A stretch of DNA of 64,000 nt from Myxococcales bacterium (GCA_013298625.1 JAAFIF010000021.1:46533-110532); one strand, 5' to 3'. Shown: positions 54,386-63,804, numbered from the stretch's first letter. Numbers and translations are program-made. The notes: generated by a model not told the origin, from the letters alone.

Positions 54386-55627
54386 TCACCGCTCGACGCA
54401 GCGCGCGAACACTCGGCGGCGCGGCATCGAGCTGCTCGTCTCGTAGAGCCCATACACGACCCACGCTCGCGCCCCGGACGCTTCGACCCACGCGCCGTGC
54501 ACCATCGGGCTGTCTGTTGCCGAGCGAAGCAACGTGTCGCTCGCGCCGCGCGGGCCCCACTGAACCTTCAGCGAGCGATCGTTCGTCCCGTTCGCGTACG
54601 TCGTCCACGCGACGAGCGACTGCTCGATGCTCGCGCCATCTTCGCGCACTCCGATGACAGCGTTTTGCGCGTAGCCGCGCTCGCTGAGCGCGACGCGAGA
54701 GCGCTCGCTGCCGTCCATGTTGTGCTCGACGAGCGAGAGCGCGTTGCCCTCGGCGCTCGACGGCGACGCGACGACGAAGTGCAGCCGCCACGCGGAGTCG
54801 CCGATGCGAACCGCCGGCGAGGCTGCGGTGCCGATCTCCGTGCGTTCGCCAGAGACGGTCATCACGCCGTGGCCGGGGATGAACCTGCGAAAGCGCACGC
54901 GGTTGTTGATGTCTCGCTGCGCGATCCCTTCGAACGCAGTGAACCTGTCGTCGAACGACTCGAACACGAGGCTCGCGTCCACCAGGCGCGTCATGGTGCT
55001 CGTGCGATACGTGCGCTGAATGCCCGTCGCGATCGGGTACCACGCGCTGCCGTCGTTGGTGATCACCGTGATGCGCTGCCGACCGAGGCCGTCGGTGCGC
55101 GGCCACGCGCTGTGCACGTTGAACAGCGTCGCGCCCTCTTCGACCAACAGCGAGCGCACCAGCGTCAGCTGCAGCGAGGCGTCTATGCGAAGCTCGTGCA
55201 CCGAAGCGCCAAACGCGACCGCGCCGCGCTCTTGCTCGAACGCGACCGTGGGCATGCCGAAGGCGAACTGCTCGTTCGACTCGCGCGACGGCAGCGCGAG
55301 CCGTGCGCCGACGGGCATCCATTGGCTGTTGTACGCCTGCGCGAAGACGTCTCCGTCACGAGACGCGGTCACGCCCACGTACCCGCTCGCCGCGCGGGCG
55401 AACACCAATTGCTGCACGGTGTTCATGTCCTCGTCGAACAGCGCGATCGGCGCCGCGCACGCTCCGCTGGGCGCGCCGCCGTCCCCTACGGGAGTCGCGT
55501 CCGCAGCCCCGTCCGCGCCCCCGTCGGAGTCCATCGGGCTCACCGACTGCGGGCCGCACGCGGCGAGCGCGAGCGAGAGAGCGAGAGAAGAAGCGCTGCG
55601 AACCATGAGCATGCTGGAGTGTTGCAT
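54386..55627 (-). CDS. Lipoprotein with Asp/Ala linker and propeller-like body
   Basis: 413 residues with lipobox LAAC (Cys24) followed by a short Asp/Gly/Ala linker (SDGGADGAADATPVGDGG). The body has repeating strand motifs suggesting a propeller (ASGYVGVTASRDGDVFAQAY, RITVITNDGSAWYPIATGIQ, RLHFVVASPSSAEGNALSLV, SLVAWTTYANGTNDRSLKVQ) but no recognised family. A final CVER contains the only Cys besides those near the N-terminus. In-frame ATGs at 55612 and 55606 are alternative starts nearer the signal peptide. It separates glpD from the ABC-transporter operon and shares orientation with the latter. Confidence 0.78.
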   Translation of the reverse strand: MQHSSMLMVRSASSLALSLALAACGPQSVSPMDSDGGADGAADATPVGDGGAPSGACAAPIALFDEDMNTVQQLVFARAASGYVGVTASRDGDVFAQAYNSQWMPVGARLALPSRESNEQFAFGMPTVAFEQERGAVAFGASVHELRIDASLQLTLVRSLLVEEGATLFNVHSAWPRTDGLGRQRITVITNDGSAWYPIATGIQRTYRTSTMTRLVDASLVFESFDDRFTAFEGIAQRDINNRVRFRRFIPGHGVMTVSGERTEIGTAASPAVRIGDSAWRLHFVVASPSSAEGNALSLVEHNMDGSERSRVALSERGYAQNAVIGVREDGASIEQSLVAWTTYANGTNDRSLKVQWGPRGASDTLLRSATDSPMVHGAWVEASGARAWVVYGLYETSSSMPRRRVFARCVER

Positions 55628-55682
55628 CGGTTGGTCACAGAGCGATTGGGCGCACGCTCACGGAGTTCTCACGAAAAGCGAT

Positions 55683-56615
55683 TCACCCGTGGCGAATGCG
55701 CGGGTCGAGAAAGGCGTAGGCGACGTCGCTGAGGAGATTTCCTAGCTGAATGCCGAACGAGCCGAAGATCACGCACCCGACGATGACAGGGACGTCCAGC
55801 CCCGAGACGGAATCGAACGCGAGCCTGCCGACCCCTGGCCACGCGAAGATCGACTCGGTCACGATCGCCCCGGTGAAGAGCGCTCCAAACGAGAGCCCCA
55901 GCGACGTGACGATCGGCAACATCGCGTTGCGCAGCGCGTGCTTCACCACGATCACCGGCTCGCTGAGGCCCTTGGCCCGCGCCGTGCGCACGTACTCGGC
56001 CTGCAAGATCTCGACGAGCTCGTTGCGCGCGAGCCGCGCGTACGCCGCCGTGGACAACAGCGAGATCGCCAGCGCGGGCAACAGCGCGTGATACACGTGA
56101 TCGAGCATCGTCACGCCGTAGCCGCCGATCGGAAACAGCCCGAAGTAGTACGCCAGCACCAGCAAGAAGACCTTGCCCGTGATGAACGTCGGGAGGCTCA
56201 TCGTGACGAAGGCGCCCGCCATGATCGTCTGGTCCGTGCGCGTCCCTTTGCGCGCGGCGGCGAGCGCGCCGAGCGCGACGCCCACGATCACCTCGAAGGC
56301 GATCGACATCACGGCCAACAGCAACGTCCTGGGAAATCTCTCGGCGATCAACGTCGAGACCGGCCTTCGATACCGATACGACATGCCCAGGTCCCCCTTG
56401 GACAGCCGCGCCATGTACCGCCCGTACTGCACGTACGTGGGCTGATCGAGCCCGTAGTACCGACGGACGTTCTCGCGGTCCCGCGCAGACGCTCGCGGTC
56501 CGAGGATGGTCGCGACGGGATCTCCGAGCTTGAGCGTCACGAAGAAGCTCAGCGTCGAGACGGCCCACACGATCGCGAGCGCGGCCAAGATGCGTCGAAG
56601 CAGAAATGAGGTCAT
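55683..56615 (-). CDS. Peptide/nickel-type ABC transporter permease (DppB/OppB family)
   Basis: 310 residues with six transmembrane helices and the DppB layout: N-terminal helix RRILAALAIVWAVSTLSFFV, a periplasmic segment with GLDQPTYVQYGRYMARLSKG, and the cytoplasmic ATPase-coupling EAA loop (EYVRTARAKGLSEPVIVVKH). It ends FGSFGIQLGNLLSDVAYAFL with DPRIR, typical of the family. It forms the membrane channel with the DppC-like permease. The ATG overlaps the stop of the substrate-binding protein by 4 bases. It is the last gene of the operon. Confidence 0.92.
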   Translation of the reverse strand: MTSFLLRRILAALAIVWAVSTLSFFVTLKLGDPVATILGPRASARDRENVRRYYGLDQPTYVQYGRYMARLSKGDLGMSYRYRRPVSTLIAERFPRTLLLAVMSIAFEVIVGVALGALAAARKGTRTDQTIMAGAFVTMSLPTFITGKVFLLVLAYYFGLFPIGGYGVTMLDHVYHALLPALAISLLSTAAYARLARNELVEILQAEYVRTARAKGLSEPVIVVKHALRNAMLPIVTSLGLSFGALFTGAIVTESIFAWPGVGRLAFDSVSGLDVPVIVGCVIFGSFGIQLGNLLSDVAYAFLDPRIRHG

Positions 56616-58291
56616 CGGCGCGCTCCTGCGACGAAGGGACGCAGCGGAAGATCCATCCAAGCGTTGCGCAGGTCGTGCGGGTACACCGGGCTGTGGTCGC
56701 CGCGGTGAACGTACGGCTGATCGACCTCGATCTTCTGCGGCGCGAACATGAAGGCCCACGGCGCGTCGCGCACGACGATGCGCTCTGCTTCTTGGTACAT
56801 GCTGAGGCGACGGGCGCGGTCGGGCTCGACGCGGGCGCGGTCGAGCAGCGCGTCGAGCGCGGGGTTGCGGTAGAAGCTCTGGTTCTGCGCGTGCTCTTCC
56901 GTCGCGTTGCGCGAGTGAAAGAGCGTGTCGACGAAGTTGCTCGGGTCGGGGAAGTCCATGTTCCACCCGGTGAAGGACATGGCCACGGCGCGACGGCGCT
57001 GGGTCATCTCGAGAAACACCGGAAAGCTGGCGAATTTCAGGCGAATGCGAATTCCCACCCGCGCGAGGTCCGCTTGAAACAGCTGCCCGTACACCGCCGC
57101 GCCCGGCCCTTCGGTGAGCCACAGCTCGTGCTCGCCCGGAAGCCCGTTGGGATATCCCCCTTCGCGCAGCTCGCGCCGCGCGCGCTCGGGGTCGTACTCG
57201 TGCGCGCCCGGCAAGTGAGCGTCGTATCCCGGCAGCCCCGGCGGATAGATCCCTCCCAACGGTCGAATGCGATAGTTGCGCGAGCGCGCGATGGCGTCGC
57301 GGTCGATCGCAAACGAGATCGCCCTGCGCACGTTCGCGTTGTCGAACGGCGGAAGCTCGCAGTTGATCGCCACGCCGTACATCGCCATCTCCGCCGCGCG
57401 GTGGATGTACGGCGCCCACGCGGGCTGCGCGTTGAGCGAGAGGTAGTCCGCCGTCGTGAGGGCGTAGTCGTTGGCGTGGTCGAGGTCCGCGCGCTGAAAC
57501 CGCATGAACTGCAGGTGCCGCGCGAGCGAGAGCTCGTAGACGATCTTGTCGAGCAGCGGTCGCTGGGGGTTCCAATAGCGAGGGTTGCGGCGGATCACTA
57601 CGCGCGAGCCCATCTCCCAGCGCTCGAGCACAAACGGCCCGATGCCGATCGGGTTGCGCGCGAACTCGTCGTTGCCGACGCGCTCGACGTAGTCCACGGG
57701 CACGGGCGACGTGAAGCTCATCGCCATCGCGTTGAGAAACGTCTGGTCCGGCTGCGACAATCGAATCACGATCGTGCGCGCGTCCGGCGTCGTCACGCCC
57801 GTGATGTGCTGCGCGTTGCCCTCGGCGAACGCGTCGGCGCCGTCGATCAAGTGATAGAAGCTCGTGCCGGGGCAGGGGACCTTGCGCGGGTTGAGCATGC
57901 GCTCGAACGAGCGCACAAACGCCCGCGAATCGAGCGGCGTTCCGTCGCTGAACACCAGGTTGGGACGCAGCACAAACGTGTACGTGCGCTGGTCCGTCGA
58001 GAGCTCGTACCGCTCGGCGAGCTGCGGGACGATCGCGCCCGTGTTGGGCTCGTAGTCGACCAGCGTGTCGTTGAGGTGATGCACGACCGCCGTGCTGAGC
58101 TCGTCGTACGCTTGCGCGGGGTCGAGCGTGCGGAGGTCCGTGTCGAACGCGACGCGGAGCGTTCCGCCGCGGCGCTCGCTGGTGGCGCCGGCGCCCGAGA
58201 AGCGCGGCGTGGGATAGGGGTCTTTGCACGCGGCGAAGGTCATCCACGCAGCGCAGAGCGCGAGCGCGCTACGCCTTGGGATCGAGCGCAT
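56612..58291 (-). CDS. ABC transporter substrate-binding lipoprotein (SBP_bac_5)
   Basis: 559 residues with lipobox TFAAC (Cys22). Typical family-5 extracellular solute-binding sequence: GGTLRVAFDTDLRTLDPAQA near the N-terminus, NDTLVDYEPNTGAIVPQLAE, NPIGIGPFVLERWEMGSRVV and LLDKIVYELSLARHLQFMRF. Such proteins deliver oligopeptides, dipeptides or nickel to the Opp/Dpp permeases; ligand unknown. It lies between the two permease genes, an uncommon order, overlapping DppC-like by 23 bases and DppB-like by 4. No adjacent ATPase genes are seen, so it must use ATPases encoded elsewhere. Confidence 0.92.
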   Translation of the reverse strand: MRSIPRRSALALCAAWMTFAACKDPYPTPRFSGAGATSERRGGTLRVAFDTDLRTLDPAQAYDELSTAVVHHLNDTLVDYEPNTGAIVPQLAERYELSTDQRTYTFVLRPNLVFSDGTPLDSRAFVRSFERMLNPRKVPCPGTSFYHLIDGADAFAEGNAQHITGVTTPDARTIVIRLSQPDQTFLNAMAMSFTSPVPVDYVERVGNDEFARNPIGIGPFVLERWEMGSRVVIRRNPRYWNPQRPLLDKIVYELSLARHLQFMRFQRADLDHANDYALTTADYLSLNAQPAWAPYIHRAAEMAMYGVAINCELPPFDNANVRRAISFAIDRDAIARSRNYRIRPLGGIYPPGLPGYDAHLPGAHEYDPERARRELREGGYPNGLPGEHELWLTEGPGAAVYGQLFQADLARVGIRIRLKFASFPVFLEMTQRRRAVAMSFTGWNMDFPDPSNFVDTLFHSRNATEEHAQNQSFYRNPALDALLDRARVEPDRARRLSMYQEAERIVVRDAPWAFMFAPQKIEVDQPYVHRGDHSPVYPHDLRNAWMDLPLRPFVAGARR

Positions 58292-59138
58292 CGCGCAGCC
58301 CCTCTCCGAGCAGGTTGAACGCCACGACCGTCGCCGTGATCGCGAGCCCTGGCACCGCCAACAAGCGCGGGACCGTTCGCAGCAGCGGGTCGCTCTCTTG
58401 CAGCATCGAGCCCCACGAGCTCGTCGGAGGAACCACTCCCACCCCGAGAAAGCTCAGCACGCTCTCGACGATGATCATCTCGGCCACGAGCGTCGTGCAC
58501 AGCACGATCACCAGCGAGAGCACGTTGGGCAGCACGTGCCGCACGATGATCCTGCTGTGCGACGCCCCGAGCGCCCGCGCGGCGACCACGAACTCGAGCG
58601 AGCGCACTTGCATCGTGCGCGCGCGCACCTGCCTCGCGAGCCCCGTCCAGCTGAGAAATCCCAGGACGAGAAAGAGCACCCAGATCCCCGGTCGCGCGAC
58701 GATCTTGTTGATCGCCATGCACACCAGCAGAAACGGAAACGACAGCAACACATCCACGACGCGCATCAGCGCCGTGTCGGTCCATCCGCCGAAGTAGCCC
58801 GAGACCACTCCGATCGACGTCCCGACGATCGCCAGCAACAGCGTCGCGGCCAGCGCGACGGCGAGCGAGACGCGGCCTCCGTACAGCAACCGCGAGAGCT
58901 CGCAGCGGCCCAAGGGATCCGCGCCCAGCGGAAACTCTCGCTGCGGTCCGATGGGAACGCCCGCGCCCGTAAGCGTGCGGGACTTGAACGGCATGTCGGG
59001 GTCGTGCGGCGCGAGCACCGGCGCGAAGAGCGCGAGCAGCGCGATGACGATCACGGTGATCGCCCCGAGCACTGCGCCCTTGTTGCGCTTGAATCGTCGC
59101 CACGCGCGCCCGTCGCTGGGGGCCATCGTCTGTGTCAT
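58269..59138 (-). CDS. Peptide/nickel-type ABC transporter permease (DppC/OppC family)
   Basis: 289 residues. The N-terminal OppC_N segment has FKRNKGAVLGAITVIVIALL and APHDPDMPF; then LGADPLGRCELSRLLYGGRV, the family's conserved LGTDxLGRD-like run. The EAA loop reads EFVVAARALGASHSRIIVRH. Five or six transmembrane helices. It pairs with the DppB-like permease in the inner membrane. It begins 27 bases after the alpha/beta hydrolase stop and runs on into the substrate-binding protein gene, all one strand. Confidence 0.92.
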   Translation of the reverse strand: MTQTMAPSDGRAWRRFKRNKGAVLGAITVIVIALLALFAPVLAPHDPDMPFKSRTLTGAGVPIGPQREFPLGADPLGRCELSRLLYGGRVSLAVALAATLLLAIVGTSIGVVSGYFGGWTDTALMRVVDVLLSFPFLLVCMAINKIVARPGIWVLFLVLGFLSWTGLARQVRARTMQVRSLEFVVAARALGASHSRIIVRHVLPNVLSLVIVLCTTLVAEMIIVESVLSFLGVGVVPPTSSWGSMLQESDPLLRTVPRLLAVPGLAITATVVAFNLLGEGLRDALDPKA

Positions 59139-59165
59139 TGGGTTGGTGTGTTGGCCTGTGATTTT

Positions 59166-60029
59166 TCAGTGCTTGCTGAAGTGATCGATGAGCAGCGACG
59201 CCGTGCGCTCGGGCTGCTCGACGGGCGGCGCGTGGCCGCAGCCCGGCAGCGTGTGCAGCTCCGATCCCAAGATGTCCCGCGAGAGCCGCTGCGCGAGCGA
59301 GACGGGAAACATCGGGTCGAGCTCGCCCCACACGATGAGCGTCGGCGCCTTCACGCGCGTCACCTTGGGCACCAGCGACGTCAGGTCCGTCGCCGCGCCG
59401 AACGAGCGGTACATCGCCTCGCGGGCCTCTGGGCGGTCGAAGCAGCGGTAGAAATAGTCCAGATCTCCCTCGTCGATCTTGAAGCCCGGCGCGAACACGC
59501 TGTTCTTGAAGTAATCGCGGAAGATCATCTTGTTGTAGAGCGTCTTGAAGATGAACGGCCCGATCCCCGGCGTCCCGACGAGCCGCGCCGTGAAGGGCGG
59601 CTTGAACGGGTACGAGACCGAGTTGATCACGGCGAGCCTTCCCACCCGGTCGGGGTGATCCGCGGCCAGGGTCATCGCGACCGATCCGCCCATCGAGTGG
59701 CCGCAGATGTTCGCGCGCGGCGCGTCGAGGCCCGCCATCAAATCCAGCAGCGTCTCGGCGAAGCCCTCGCGGGTGTAGTTGAAATCCGCGGGCTTCTCGC
59801 TCTCGCCGAAGCCCGGCAGGTCCGGGATCACGCAGCGAAACTTCTGGCTCAGCGCGGGGAGCACCCGGCTCCAGTCTCTGCCCGAGACCAGATAGCCGTG
59901 CACGAGGATGAGCAGCGGACCCGAGCCGGACTCGGTGTAGCGAATACGAACTCCGCGCACGAGCAGATCGTGCGCAACTGGCGTCGACGAAGCGTTCACG
60001 CTGGGGAGGGTACCGACAGTGCGGTCCAC
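59166..60029 (-). CDS. Alpha/beta hydrolase fold protein
   Basis: 287 residues. The oxyanion-region HG motif is present (LLILVHGYLVSGRDW), the nucleophile elbow GHSMGG (Ser112), Asp238 (VWGELDPMFP) and His266 (GCGHAPPVEQ) completing a standard catalytic triad. No signal peptide; a cap domain lies between strands 6 and 7. Substrate cannot be inferred; relatives include esterases, haloperoxidase-like and C-C hydrolases. It opens the peptide-ABC operon and could process the imported compound. It diverges from arsS with 91 bases between starts. Confidence 0.9.
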   Translation of the reverse strand: MDRTVGTLPSVNASSTPVAHDLLVRGVRIRYTESGSGPLLILVHGYLVSGRDWSRVLPALSQKFRCVIPDLPGFGESEKPADFNYTREGFAETLLDLMAGLDAPRANICGHSMGGSVAMTLAADHPDRVGRLAVINSVSYPFKPPFTARLVGTPGIGPFIFKTLYNKMIFRDYFKNSVFAPGFKIDEGDLDYFYRCFDRPEAREAMYRSFGAATDLTSLVPKVTRVKAPTLIVWGELDPMFPVSLAQRLSRDILGSELHTLPGCGHAPPVEQPERTASLLIDHFSKH

Positions 60030-60120
60030 AAAGAAGAGGGCGAATCCGTAACGGACCGAAACGAACAGCGTCCAACCGTCGTAGCGTGCACGGGCACAGC
60101 GGCTCGACGAGGTAGACAGC

Positions 60121-61110
60121 GTGACGGTACAGCTCCCGGTGGTGAAGAGCGCGGCGGACCCCCGCTTCGCGCAGCGCGTATCGCGCGTGATGGGCGGCCC
60201 GCTCGCCGCTCGCTCGGTCTCGGTCCTTCAGGTCAACGTCGGCAAGGTGTGCAACCAGGCCTGCAAGCACTGCCACGTGGACGCGGGCCCCTCGCGCACC
60301 GAGGCCATGGACGCGCGCGTCGCCGACGCGTGCCTCGCCGCCATCGAGCAGGGCGCGATCGGGACGCTGGACATCACCGGCGGCGCGCCAGAGCTCAACG
60401 CGCACTTTCGCTCGATGGTCGAGCGCGCCCGAGCGCTCGGCGCGCACGTGATGGTGCGGCACAACCTCACGGTGCAAGACGAGCCGGGACAAGCGGATCT
60501 GCCAGCGTTTTTTCAGCGCAACGGCGTCGAGGTGATCTCGTCGCTCCCGCACTTCGACGGCGCGAGCACCGACCGTCAGCGCGGCGCGGGCGTCTTCGAG
60601 AAGAGCATCCGAGCGCTGCGCGCGCTCAACGCCGTCGGCTACGGAAGGGGCTCGTCGCTGCGGCTCGCCCTCGTGCACAACCCCGTCGGCGCGCTCTTGC
60701 CCGGCGCGCAATCGACGCTCGAGCGCGAGTATCGCAAGGTCCTCGCCGAGCGCTTCGACGTGACGTTCGACGCGCTGTACGTGCTCACCAACATGCCGAT
60801 CCAGCGCTTTCGCGCGTGGCTCGAGCGGACGGGGCAGCTCGACGAGTACCAAGAGACGCTCGAAGCGGCGTTCAACCCGAGCACGGTCACGGGCTTGATG
60901 TGTCGGGACATGGTGAGCGTCTCGTGGGACGGGCGCTTGTACGACTGCGACTTCAACCAGATGCTCGAGATGCCCGTCGCGTGCGCGGGCAAGACCATCT
61001 TCGACATCGATTTCGCCGCGCTGGGGCAGCGACGAATCGCGACGGACGAGCACTGCTTCGGCTGCACCGCGGGCGGCGGATCGAGCTGCGGCGGTCAGCT
61101 CGTCGAGTGA
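60121..61110 (+). CDS. arsS: Arsenosugar biosynthesis radical SAM protein ArsS
   Basis: 329 residues starting at GTG (GAGG 8 bases upstream). The radical-SAM cluster site is CNQACKHCHVDAGPSRTE (Cys44, Cys48, Cys51), with LDITGGAPELNAHFR after it. The C-terminus is Cys-rich (SWDGRLYDCDFNQMLE, then EHCFGCTAGGGSSCGG), the TIGR04167-type radical SAM/Cys-rich pattern. ArsS transfers the S-adenosylmethionine-derived deoxyadenosyl group to dimethylarsinous acid, forming the arsenosugar precursor. No arsM methyltransferase or other ars gene is nearby, which leaves its pathway context open. The 3' end overlaps the convergent AraC-type gene by 16 bases. Confidence 0.9.
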   Translation: MTVQLPVVKSAADPRFAQRVSRVMGGPLAARSVSVLQVNVGKVCNQACKHCHVDAGPSRTEAMDARVADACLAAIEQGAIGTLDITGGAPELNAHFRSMVERARALGAHVMVRHNLTVQDEPGQADLPAFFQRNGVEVISSLPHFDGASTDRQRGAGVFEKSIRALRALNAVGYGRGSSLRLALVHNPVGALLPGAQSTLEREYRKVLAERFDVTFDALYVLTNMPIQRFRAWLERTGQLDEYQETLEAAFNPSTVTGLMCRDMVSVSWDGRLYDCDFNQMLEMPVACAGKTIFDIDFAALGQRRIATDEHCFGCTAGGGSSCGGQLVE

Positions 61111-62006
61111 TCCGCGTACTTCGCGGTCTCGTCGAAGATCTGCGCCGGCGCTGGGAGCCCCGCCATCTGCAGCGCGCGCGCGAAGGACTGCGGTGAGCGG
61201 TAGCCCACGACCTTCGAGACGTACTCAGCGGACGCGCTGGCGACGGTCATGAGCGCGGCGCCCATCATCACGCGGCGGCGCGATCGCGTGTCCTGCCAGG
61301 TCCCCGAGTTGAAGCCGTATCGCTCGTGAAACGCGGTGACGATCCGCTGCAGCTGCCGCGGCGAGAGCGCGAGCGTCTCGGCGAGGTCGACGACCATGGG
61401 CTGATCGTCCATCGCCGAGAGGGCGTGATCGAGCGCCCGCGAGAGCTGCTCGGTGTGCTCATCGACGGGCTCGTGAAGCGGTGTGCGCGCGTCGATCGAG
61501 AGGGGCGCTCCCGCGTCGCGCAGGGCTGAGATCCACTGGCGCAGCGCGGGTTCGATGGCCTCGGGCGCGCGGGCTTCGCGGGTGGTGCGCAAGGCGGACC
61601 AGAGCGATTCGGACAGCGAAAACAGCGGCGGAGTCGACACGTCCGCGAAGGGCTCTGGGCGCTCGCCGAGCGCGGGGACGTCCCACTCGAGCACGAGCGA
61701 GCGATAGCGCGGGCCCTCTTGCCGCATCGCGATGGCGCTCTTGAAGTCCATGAGCACTGCGGCGGGGCCATGGATCCAGAGCGTTCGTTCGTGGGCTGAG
61801 ATCCTCGCGCGGCCTTCGAGCAGGACCGTGGCGCAGGGGCGACCGACGAACCCTCGGCGCTCGAACGCGCGCAGCATCAGCCTGTCTTCGGAGACGACGG
61901 CGCGGTTGTCTACGGCGTGAACGCGAAACGTTCGGTGCAAGATGGCCGACGTAGCGAGCCCCGCGCCGAGTCGCGCCGCGACGATTTCTCGGTGCGAGAG
62001 CAGCAT
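61095..62006 (-). CDS. AraC family transcriptional regulator
   Basis: 303 residues. An N-terminal cupin-like sensory part (VLLEGRARISAHERTLWIHG, VLMDFKSAIAMRQEGPRYRS) is followed by a helical linker. The C-terminal DNA-binding domain has VDLAETLALSPRQLQRIVTA and the second helix-turn-helix SAEYVSKVVGYRSPQSFARA. Ligand unknown. The 3' end overlaps arsS by 16 bases (convergent), which may allow antisense effects. The start ATG at 62006 lies 30 bases downstream of the bioB stop on the same strand, so read-through from bioB is possible. Confidence 0.87.
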   Translation of the reverse strand: MLLSHREIVAARLGAGLATSAILHRTFRVHAVDNRAVVSEDRLMLRAFERRGFVGRPCATVLLEGRARISAHERTLWIHGPAAVLMDFKSAIAMRQEGPRYRSLVLEWDVPALGERPEPFADVSTPPLFSLSESLWSALRTTREARAPEAIEPALRQWISALRDAGAPLSIDARTPLHEPVDEHTEQLSRALDHALSAMDDQPMVVDLAETLALSPRQLQRIVTAFHERYGFNSGTWQDTRSRRRVMMGAALMTVASASAEYVSKVVGYRSPQSFARALQMAGLPAPAQIFDETAKYADHSTS

Positions 62007-62036
62007 GAGCCCGGTCCCCTCTCGAACGTTCGGCCG

Positions 62037-63110
62037 CTACTCAGCGTCGAGCTCGCACGACGCGCAGCTCTTCTCGTAGCCCTCGCCGTGGGCGAAGTTG
62101 TGCGCGTTGGCCGTGGGCGCGAGGTCGTTTTCGAGCGAGAAATCGACGGTGGTGGGCCCAGCTGCGCGCAGGCCTGCTTTGCGCAGGAGCTCGGCGTCTT
62201 CGTCGGCCTCGGGGTTGGGCGTGGTGAGCAGCTTTTCTCCATAGAAGATGGAGTTGGCGCCGGCCATGAAGCAGAGCAGCTGCGCTTCGGGCGAGAGCTT
62301 CGTGCGGCCTGCGGACAGGCGGACGGTGCTCTTCGGCATGAGGACGCGCGCGGTGGCGATCATGCGAACGAGCTCGAGCGGCTCGACGGGCTGCTGGTTT
62401 TCGAGCGGCGTGCCTTCGACGGGGACGAGCGCGTTGATGGGAACCGAGCTCGGGTGCTGGGCCATGTTGGCGAGCGTGACGAGCATGGCGATGCGGTCCT
62501 TGACGGACTCGCCCATGCCGATGATCCCGCCGCAGCACACGCCGATGCCCGCGGCGCGGACGTTGTCGAGCGTGCGCAGGCGGTCGTCGTAGGTGCGGGT
62601 CTGGATGATCGAGCCGTAGAACTCTTTCGACGTGTCCAGGTTGTGGTTGTACATGTCGAGGCCGGCGGCCTTGAGGCGCTGGGCTTGCGACTCGTTGAGC
62701 ATTCCGAGCGTGCAGCAGGCCTCCATGCCGATGGATTTGACCTCGCGCACCATGTCGACGACGCGGTCGAACGCGGGGCCGTCTTTCACTTCGCGCCACG
62801 CGGCGCCCATGCAGAAGCGGGTCGCGCCTTTGCTCTTCGCTGCGCGTGCGCGGGCGACGACCTCGTCGACGGCGAGCATGCGCTCTGCGCCCACTGCGGT
62901 GTCGTACTTGGACGACTGCGGGCAGTACGAGCAGTCCTCGGGGCATCCGCCGGTCTTGACGGACACGAGCGTCGCGAGCTGCACGGTGTCGTGCGTGTGG
63001 TGCTCGCGGTGCACTCCCTGCGCGCGAAAGAGCAGCGACATGAGCGGCAGCTCGTGAATGGCGAGGGCTTCTTTGATGGACCAGTCGTGGCGAAGGGTGT
63101 CGGCGCTCAT
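62037..63110 (-). CDS. bioB: Biotin synthase
   Basis: 357 residues, standard for BioB. The [4Fe-4S]/SAM motif is CPEDCSYC (Cys56, Cys60, Cys63). Ligands of the sacrificial [2Fe-2S] cluster are in [19 protein letters not shown] and [13 protein letters not shown], with the Arg in RLSAGRTKL. It inserts sulfur into dethiobiotin to make biotin. The ATG at 63110 starts the family sequence ([20 protein letters not shown]). No other bio genes are in the window. Upstream lies about 890 bases of repeat-rich non-coding sequence. Confidence 0.96.
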   Translation of the reverse strand: MSADTLRHDWSIKEALAIHELPLMSLLFRAQGVHREHHTHDTVQLATLVSVKTGGCPEDCSYCPQSSKYDTAVGAERMLAVDEVVARARAAKSKGATRFCMGAAWREVKDGPAFDRVVDMVREVKSIGMEACCTLGMLNESQAQRLKAAGLDMYNHNLDTSKEFYGSIIQTRTYDDRLRTLDNVRAAGIGVCCGGIIGMGESVKDRIAMLVTLANMAQHPSSVPINALVPVEGTPLENQQPVEPLELVRMIATARVLMPKSTVRLSAGRTKLSPEAQLLCFMAGANSIFYGEKLLTTPNPEADEDAELLRKAGLRAAGPTTVDFSLENDLAPTANAHNFAHGEGYEKSCASCELDAE

Positions 63111-63302
63111 CGGTTGGGGCCGCGGACGATACAGCAACGGCGCGCGGAGGTGTGCGCGCGATTGGTGCGCGTCCATCAGCGGGGCCGACGGCGATCGGGC
63201 CGGAGGGCGAAGCGCGACCGCGGAGAGCGAACCGGCGACCGGCGGTTCTCGGCGGCGGCGTCGGGCGAGGGGGCGGCGAGCGACTTGGTGAAGAAGAGGT
63301 GT

Positions 63303-63500
63303 TCTCCACGGCGGGTTGGCGAACCCGCCGCAAGCGAGTGAAGAGCGAGAACCCGATGAACACCCTCTTCGCACCACGGCGGCTTGGCGAACCCGCCGCG
63401 AGCGACGAGTGAAGGCGAAGAGCGTCCGACCCGGTGAAAAGCCTCTTCGCGCCACGGCGGGTACAAAACCCGCCGCAAGCGACGCTCGAAGCCTCGCGTC
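63303..63500. repeat. Three hairpin-centred tandem units
   Basis: Three units of about 68-78 bases, each built around an inverted repeat. These are GGCGGGTTGGCGAACCCGCC (63310-63329, perfect 8-base arms), GGCGGCTTGGCGAACCCGCC (63378-63397) and GGCGGGTACAAAACCCGCC (63456-63474). Each is followed by GCAAGCGA or GCGAGCGA, and the second and third are preceded by CCTCTTCGC. The stem is kept even where the loop changes (compensated arms in the third), which suggests selection or copying as a structured unit. Confidence 0.8.
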
Positions 63501-63713
63501 GGAAGGTGCGCGAAGCGCGCGACCACGCTCAGCGTGCGGAGCGAGCCAGCGTACGACGCGATGGACCGAGCGCGACCGCGCGCGGCAACACAGGCGACGT
63601 TGCCCGAGTGACCGGTGCCGACCGCCCCTCCTTCTGCGAAACGGTCGAAGAAGGAGGGCCCACGTGATGCGCAACACGTGCACGCAAGTCCGCGCGGCCA
63701 GAGGACAAGTCGC

Positions 63714-63804
63714 GCGACGCGCGGCAGGAACAGCCGTTGGACGCACGGCCGCCACGCGGCGGCCCATGCGACGCGCGGCGGGCACACCCGTTGGACGCAC
63801 GGCC
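63714..63804 (+). repeat. Two direct repeats of 37 bases, 54 bases apart
   Basis: GCGACGCGCGGC followed by GG.ACA.CCGTTGGACGCACGGCC occurs at 63714-63750 and 63768-63804 with a few mismatches. Both copies are near GGCCAGAGGACAAG, which also occurs twice, suggesting segmental duplication. Confidence 0.7.

Noticed and set aside
63303..63500. CRISPR array or rho-independent terminators
   Set aside because: Only three units with diverging flanks and no spacers of uniform length; the hairpins have no T-tract on either side.
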